Source: Coptodactyla brooksi (taxonomy: Eukaryota > Arthropoda > Insecta > Coleoptera > Scarabaeidae). From it: 21,663 nt of DNA. The notes beneath the pieces were generated by a model. The model was not told the DNA's origin. It was given only the letters and a program-made list of their open reading frames with translations, and did no database searches. This document shows positions 16,302-21,663 of this stretch, piece by piece (the first letter of the stretch is position 1; each line of letters opens with the position of its first letter). The stretch is from the NCBI GenBank assembly GCA_033557675.1, contig JAWQRM010000539.1:1-21663 (forward strand), written 5' to 3'. The position numbers and the translations under genes are program-made.

Positions 16302-18682
16302 TGTGTCACTAGTAAGGGAAGTGTCACTCACCGATTTCCATGCAATTTGGTACAGCGATAGAATGGACAAGAAGAAGGTTTACGTATTTACTCGTTTGTA
16401 TTTTGAAAACGAAAACTTATCGAAATGTGGTAAATGTAAACTAATATTCGTTTTTGAAGATCTTTCTGTTGATATAAAAACTACGCTATCAATTTTGGCG
16501 GCGTTAAGTATAGATATAATTGGTTCAAAAATATTAGTTACATGTTTTTTCATATTCTCCATAGACTATCCCCCGTGACGTTGGGAGGATATTATATATC
16601 CTCTTTTCGTAAGAATAACGTGACAAAACTGTTAGGTATTTAGAAAATACTTTAAATAAAAACCGTAAATTAGTCACACAATAAGATGTTTGTGGTAAAA
16701 TAAGGTGTTTATGATATTTAGAGGTGGTTGGGGTTAACTACCCTAATAAAAATGCATTCTTTCACGGGTGTTACTTGCTGATTTTGATGAAATTTATCAC
16801 ACTGTTTGTTTCCTGCGTGACGAAAAAAACCTTTGAAGGGATTTATAAGGGTTAGAAATTAGGGGTAGAAAGTACATTTTCGCCAATATCTGCAAAACGA
16901 AAACTGTTATCGAAAAATTAAAGTATTAGTTAGTATTCCTTTCTAAAAATCTCTATCGATGTTCCATGGAGTAAATTATCCTTCTTTTCTCTAAATAATA
17001 AAATCGATATAAGATATATAAGTAAATATTTGTTTGTAATAAACTTAAAAGCAACAAACAGAAAAAACCGCTTTGATCTGAATTATAGGTATCTTCGGGG
17101 CCATATATTTGGATTAGTTACTTTGTCTCTTTTACAAATTCTTTAGCTAGCGTTTTTGCACGGTCGACATTTTCAATTTGTTTTTGAGATATAAATTTTG
17201 TAAGTTTTCTGCTCACCAACCTGTTTGCTGCTTTAAAATGTTGCACCCAGCTATGAATTGCTTTGAACTGTTGAGGAGAAATTCTTTTCATTTCTAGTTT
17301 GTATAGCCCATCTACGGATAACGCTGTCATGTAGTGGTAATTTGTTATGTATGACGGCCTTGACTTGGTTAATAATAAATTCTATAATTTCTGCCAATTT
17401 TTCCTGGTATGTCTCTTTGTATTTCCCTTTTTTCTCAATATATTTAGCCCCTCTATATGTATAATTGTTTCGTTGATGTTACTTTTAGGTACCCACGTTT
17501 CACGGTTTCTAATTTTAAATATCCTTTTTTGCCACTTGTCCAGTAATTTACTGCCGCCAATTTATAATCGCAATCGATGTTATCCTTTAATGGACGGCGA
17601 TCCTTTGCTAAATTTTCGCTTGTTTCCTCGTCTTCAATAATATACTGATCGTCATTAATTGTAGTGGATGTGTCGAAGTCTAACACAGTCTCGTCTTCAA
17701 CTTGCATATTATAATTTTCCATACTTTCCATTAAAATACGTTGTATTCTTTCCTTCAAAATCACTTCTGTTTCATTCACTAAAGTGTCGGGAGTATTCAT
17801 AAAACTAAAAATGATTAGTAGCAAGTTTAGAACGTTCAGTGGATTGATTAGAACCATTGTTTCTGTCTGTTGCTTTGAAACTGAAATTTGCCGAGTAGCT
17901 ACCACATATACATATACTAGATAGACAAGTTAAATTGAACATGGATTGTAGTTGTATAATGTTCCGGTGAATTGATGCCAAAGCTTTTTTTAGTAGCGAC
18001 TGAAATAACCCCACATTTTATAAGGACTCTGTTACCCATACATACAATAATACTAGCTGGTGTACGACGGACGAGTAAAATTTAACAAAGGTCGTAATCG
18101 TATAATCGTACGTTGAACTTTTGCTCCGTGTGTCGAGTAAAAATAACATTTTACAAAAAGAAGTTAAATTAGTAATATAGAATTCAATACTCGGGATATT
18201 TAACCATTTTCTCCGTCTGTTGCGTTTAAACTCATTCTAAATAATATTTATTTATATATTTTATATCTGTTTTATTATTAAAGAAAATAAGCATAACACT
18301 GCTAAATTTCGTCAAAATTAGCACGTAATACCCGCAAAAGTATTAATTTTTATTAGGGTAGTTAACCCCAACCATCCCTAAATGTCGTAAATGCCTTATT
18401 TTACCACATTATATTTAATTACCATTTTATATCTTATTGTGTGACTAATTTACGTTTCTTTTCAAATTATTTTCTAAATACTTAACAGTTTTATCACGAA
18501 ATTCTTACGGAAACAGACTAGGAAAAAATACGTAACCAATAAATACTTTTTTCCTCAATTTGCAACCCTTATTACTCGCCCACGGACTTTTAGAGCACGA
18601 AAAATACGTAAGCCTTATTTTTGTCCATTCTATCGCTGTGCCAAATTGCATCGAAATTGGTGAGTGACAGTTGTGACACTTG
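16302..18682. mobile_element. 2.38-kb DNA transposon derivative with long terminal inverted repeats
   Basis: The ends are inverted copies of each other in two blocks. The outer block is 16302-16389 against 18599-18682, sharing GTGTCAC, GTCACTCACC, CAATTTGG and CAGCGATAGAATGGACAA. The inner block is about 16608-16808 against 18296-18508, sharing AAATTAGTCACACAATAAGAT and GTTGGGGTTAACTACCCTAA. The middle of each arm (left 16390-16607, right 18509-18598) does not match, so the arms differ in length (about 500 and 390 bp). Between the arms is an antisense transposase fragment (17060-17905). The element interrupts LINE coding sequence and is bounded on both sides by a 50-bp duplication. The superfamily is undetermined. 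The CENP-B-type HTH and D-containing block point to a Tc1/mariner/pogo-related or similar DDE family. Confidence 0.8.
17060..17905 (-). pseudogene. Transposase N-terminal half with CENP-B-type HTH, frameshifted and truncated
   Basis: On the minus strand an open frame (17905-17453, 150 codons) has a likelier start at Met 36 (17800), opening MNTPDTLVNETEVILKERIQ. It is followed by an acidic region and YKLAAVNYWTSGKKGYLKLE, a stop after TKQLYI, then after a frameshift KYIEKKGKYKETYQEKLAEI and KLPLHDSVIRRWAIQT. After a second frameshift near 17285 come FKAIHSWVQHFKAANRLVSR and KLTKFISQKQ, then FVKETK, a TAA in place of a likely CAA (about 17118), and YGPEDTYNSDQSGF (about 17110-17070). HD--IRRWA and W---F---N-IVSRK are typical of CENP-B/Tc5-type DNA-binding domains in transposases, and NSDQSGF probably holds the first catalytic Asp. 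Nothing further of the DDE domain is recognisable, so the element could not have moved itself. Confidence 0.75.
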
Positions 18683-18732
18683 TAAGAGAAAAGAAGAACT
18701 ATAATACAAAAACTATCAAAGACAAGCATGGG
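18683..18732 (+). repeat. Right copy of the 50-bp flanking duplication
   Basis: Starts TAAGAGAAAAGAAGAACTAT directly after the right end of the long-TIR element and ends CAAGCATGGG. It differs from 16252-16301 at four positions and is continuous with the LINE sequence downstream. Confidence 0.95.
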
Positions 18733-19451
18733 CAGATATTAAAGGACGACAAAGAAATAATGAACAGATGGATATAGTATTTTCAGGAATTATTCGGTGG
18801 AGAAGAAGGTAGGGAAAATAAACCACAAAAGACAAGAAAAACAACTTAGACACAAGAAAATAACAAGGATGAAGTAATGATTCAAGAAATACAAGACTCA
18901 ATAAACCAGCTGAAAATTGGAAAAGCGCCAGGTTATGATCAGGTAACAACAGAAATGATCAGAAACGTAGAACAGAAAGGTATGGAATTATTACTGCATA
19001 TGCGCAATAGAGTATGGAATGAAGAACGGATTCCTAAGGAATGACTAAAAATTACAGAGGAAAAATGTTGCTGAACACGGTTATGAAAATACTTGAATGA
19101 ATAGTACTTAAATGACGAGTAATGTCAGAATGAATTAAAAAGGGAAGAAGTTCGCAAGATCACATATTTACAATAAAACAGATAATAGAGAAACTGAGAC
19201 AACAAAGAAAGAAAGTATATATGTCATTTATCGATCTGGAGAAAGCGTTTAACAAAGTGCAAAACGAAGAATTATGGGAAATCCTGAAAAACAGAGAAGT
19301 TGATAGAAATATAGTTAAAACAATACAAAATATATACCAAAGCAACAAAAATAGAGTTATCTTAAACACCAGAACATCAGAAGCTTTTACAACAACAGAA
19401 GGGTTACGACAAGGGGGAAGTCTGAGCCCTACACTATTTACAATCTACATA
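18683..19451 (+). pseudogene. LINE ORF2, linker and reverse transcriptase domain
   Basis: Fragments in order: KTIKDKHGQILKDDKEIMNR (about 18713-18772), FQELFGG, then MIQEIQDSINQLKIGKAPGY (about 18877-18936; the family KAPG-DG motif), MIRNVEQKGMELLL, RIPKE, then after decay an open frame from 19221: MSFIDLEKAFNKV (RT motif with the first catalytic Asp, family FIDLEKAFD-V), NREVDRNIVKTIQNIY, then LNTRTSEAFTTTEGLRQGGS and LSPTLFTIYI. The expected YADD box lies further downstream and is missing, because the Tc1/mariner element starts at 19452. Numerous frameshifts and stops occur between 19040 and 19220. Confidence 0.85.
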
Positions 19452-20632
19452 CAGTGCGTTTAAAAAATTTCCATTAGAAGGCTATGTAAAAAAAGTCACG
19501 TCTTTAATTGGCAGATCTATTATTACTGTTTGTCATTTTGACAGATGTCAAATCACAAAATTATTGACACTATTGTTAATTTATTGTTTGTACACTGATT
19601 TTCAATCAAATTGACAAAGCATCCATGGTAGAAGCGTATTTTCGAACGGAAAACAAAACTGATGGTGAAGGACATTATTCCATAGAGTAATAAATTTTTA
19701 CGATAGTTTCTACGATACTCTGATGCATTCTGTAAATTTATTTCATACAACAGGAAGCGCACAGAGAAAACAAGGTAACTCTCCTCCAAATAACAGAACT
19801 GCGGAATCCATTGTAAATATCTCTTCGTGTTCTTGGACAACAGGTAGATCTGTCTGCTCCCACTTGTCATCGTATGCTAAGGAAAGATTTACATTTTTAT
19901 CCGTATCTCCTGACCTCTGTACAGCAGATTTATCCAAGAGACTTTGAGAAAAGAGATGAATTTGGCCGCTGGTTTCTCACTAACATGAACGAAGATAATT
20001 TAAATTGAACTTTTTCCTGGTTCCATCTATCCGGTTATCAAAATTCTCAGAATTTGAGAATGTGAAGTGCTGACAATCCGCACTTTCTCACGGAAACTCC
20101 TCTTCATCCACAAAAATAGGCGTTTGGGTAGGCTTGAGCAAACGATGCTTGATTGAACTAATATTCTTCAATCAAATCATCAGTGCAAAACGATATATAG
20201 AAGAAGTTCTCAATGAATTCATCTCCCAACTGCACGATGACGAGCTACAGTTCGGTTACTTTCAGCAGGATGGGGCACTTGATTTTTTCCTATGGCCGCA
20301 TCTAAAAAAAAACAGCATTTTCGTAAATGTAATTAATAATTTAAAAGAACTGGCCCAACAAATCACTGCCAAATGTGAAGAAATGAACAATTCGCCGCAT
20401 ATCTTGCAACATGTGATTGACGGAGTCATACGAAGAGCCCGCCTCTGTATTCAGAAAGGTGGGGCTATTGTTTATTTCATCGTGAAATAAACAATACAAC
20501 TAAAAATTGCGGATTTTTGTAGGTTACATTTTATTTCTGACATTCACAAATGTCAGCAAATTCCGAACGCAGTGCAGACACGCATTTGAAAATCACCACC
20601 AACTGCAAATGAAAATGTTTTGAAACGCACGA
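19452..20632 (+). mobile_element. Tc1/mariner-superfamily element inserted in LINE RT domain
   Basis: The left end (about 19452-19475), CAGTGCGTTT followed by AAAAAATTTCCATT, is preceded by a TA-containing ACATA. The right end (about 20607-20632), AATGAAAATGTTTTGAAACG then CACGA, is followed by TATA. Reverse-complemented, the right end shares GTGCGTTT and AAA...ATTT-CATT with the left, so these are imperfect terminal inverted repeats with TA target duplications. A decayed transposase fills the inside. It is the youngest layer of this nest, because it cuts the LINE. Confidence 0.75.
19625..20490 (+). pseudogene. Tc1/mariner-type transposase with HTH and DDE domains, frameshifted and deleted
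   Basis: Start MVEAYFRTENKTD (19625), stops, then TTGSAQRKQGNSPPNN (about 19750) and RTAESIVNI. After a frameshift come RVLGQQVDLSAPTCHRMLRK (about 19831-19890), DLHFYPYLLTSVQQIYPRDF and GRWFLTNMNEDNLN with a stop, then WFHLSGYQNSQNLRM, stop in place of Trp, SADNPHFLTETPLHPQK, a 1-base loss in an A-run near 20117, then IGVWVGLSKRCLI. An open frame to 20490 follows: AKRYIEEVLNEF, FQQDGALDFFLWPHLKKNSI, EMNNSPHILQHVIDGVIRRA and RLCIQKGG. The first catalytic block (TDEAWF) has lost its Asp by a short deletion. The second (QDGA) is joined directly to LDFFLW by a deletion, so normal spacing to the third Asp is lost. Inactive. Confidence 0.88.
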
Positions 20633-21663
20633 TATATCACGCAATATTTTAATTACATGGACATTCAAGTACGTAAATATCTCCGTGAGTATTTGCATGA
20701 GAATTTAATATTTCCATGAAATTAAAAATTAATAAGCTTATTTCGAAGTCTGCTTGCAATTCATGTCGAGAACTCGGATGAAGCAGTGTCACGCCATTCT
20801 ATCAAAAGCTCAGAGTGCACATATATTCTGCCGGAAGATCAAAGCGCAGATTGGATAGCACGCACAGTACTTTTTCAACACCTGAAATATCTGCGCCGGA
20901 ATTTTCCTGTTTGCAATATTAAGCTAGTTTCGAAATTGCATTTGATACCTTCCGAAGCACACGGCAAGAAAGAAACCGGGCAAAAATAAGTTATTTAAAG
21001 CCAGCGTCGCGGATCGATAGTCGCCATTTCGCAGATGTAAGCACGAAAAGTGTAGGACACGGAACTAGTTTCGTCTATTTAGATTCAGGACGCGGAAACG
21101 TCTATCTTTTTGCCAGATTACATAAATCTATTTCTGCTGACCCAACGCTTCGCATCGGCTGTCCAATTACTTTGATCTTTCCGTTACACTCTCGCATTTG
21201 ATTGGCTGTAATTTTGCTGGCTCCCCAATTTGGGAAAGCTGGAAAAGCGCAAACGGCGTCATAGCACTAAACTTAATGTACCTAAGTGTAAATAATTCAA
21301 TAATCTGGATTTTTTGATTAACTATTCTAGTTGGATGCACAGAATCCTCGTGTAATGCACTGTTTTTTAAGCATACCAAGTTCTAAAAGCTCGTATGTTT
21401 TAATCCCACCGTGATTAATATTTAAAATATAGCACGACTCACTTCAAATACATAGCTGTCTATGATCATATAGAACGCTGGTATCAGTTTGCGGTTAAAT
21501 ATTGAATACGATATTGATTTCCATTGAAAGGTTTACAAAGTACAATGCGTTATTTTACTTCTGATTTGATTATAAAGGGTGGGAAAATTTGAGGTTAGGA
21601 AGTAAATTGGCTGTCAAATGATGAAATGTCAAGAATTGAGCTGTCATCCTTTGACATTTATTT
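20633..21663. other. Unannotated, moderately GC-richer stretch
   Basis: No gene recognised. The open frame at 20786-20989 has no motif I know. From about 20990 to 21250 the sequence is richer in CpG than the surroundings and contains GATTGGCTG (a CCAAT box on the minus strand, about 21199). The last 40 bp carry an inverted repeat AAATGTCAA/TTGACATTT (21624-21632 and 21651-21659) that might be the edge of another small element beyond the window. Confidence 0.35.

Larger units (their letters stand above)
15088..19451 (+). mobile_element. RTE-like non-LTR retrotransposon, interrupted twice
   Basis: The order is short ORF1, apurinic endonuclease domain, linker, then RT domain, all on the plus strand and all decayed. 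LINE sequence runs 15088-16301, is interrupted by the long-TIR element (16302-18682), and resumes at 18683 after repeating 50 bp. It stops in the RT palm at 19451, where a Tc1/mariner element begins. Sequence after that element (from 20633) does not continue the RT, so the LINE 3' third is missing. An RTE-type clade is suggested by the endonuclease and RT motifs and the tiny ORF1. This is by motif pattern only. Confidence 0.8.

Noticed and set aside
16270..16578. 102-codon plus-strand ORF
   Set aside because: It crosses the boundary between LINE and the inserted element, and its sequence shows no known motif.
20786..20989. 67-codon plus-strand ORF
   Set aside because: No motif or context supports it.
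1..21663. CRISPR array, tRNA, rRNA or bacterial operon features
   Set aside because: No regularly spaced repeats, no tRNA-like cloverleaf boxes and no dense ORF packing were seen. The content is that of an animal genome.

Overview
The window looks like AT-rich, repeat-dense intergenic or intronic DNA from an arthropod, most likely an insect. A hymenopteran would fit, but the sequence does not prove it. It holds decayed Tc1/mariner, mariner and piggyBac transposases, an RTE-like non-LTR retrotransposon with endonuclease and reverse transcriptase (RT) domains, and short inverted-repeat elements. I found no intact host gene, tRNA, rRNA or CRISPR array. Every gene I recognise belongs to a transposon, and every one is broken.

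Layout. 1-251: a TA microsatellite and a 221-bp MITE with TA duplications. 418-796: a decayed Tc1/mariner-type transposase. 797-3716: mostly featureless, with a GC-richer patch at 1790-2230. 3717-4454: a mariner with one visible end, an internal deletion and a local duplication. 4455-6990: AT-rich, with one small inverted repeat. 6991-7042: a hammerhead-ribozyme-like motif of the kind found in Penelope-like retroelements. 7836-7905: a near-perfect 33-bp-arm hairpin. 7993-8240: an antisense LINE RT relic. 8399-9003 and 11241-11803: two diverged direct copies of an unrecognised repeat carrying a decayed coiled-coil ORF. 12522-12626: a decayed TTGGG/TTGGA pentamer array containing a G-quadruplex motif. 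13193-14351: the 3' part of a piggyBac element ending in GGGG-TTAA. About 14450-14900: a CpG-rich island, unlike everything around it.

15088-20632 is a nest of three elements. An RTE-like LINE runs from a 43-codon ORF1, through an ATGA stop/start overlap, to the endonuclease and RT domains. A 2.38-kb element with long terminal inverted repeats (TIRs) interrupts it at 16302-18682. That element carries an antisense transposase fragment with a CENP-B-type helix-turn-helix (HTH), and it is flanked by a 50-bp direct duplication of LINE sequence. A Tc1/mariner element at 19452-20632 then cuts off the RT domain. 20633-21663 is unannotated and somewhat GC-richer.

No gene set here works as a functional system. 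The most unusual items are the long-TIR element with its 50-bp flanking duplication, the hammerhead-like motif, the G-quadruplex pentamer array and the CpG-rich island. Frames were read by eye, and family assignments rest on remembered motif patterns, not database searches.
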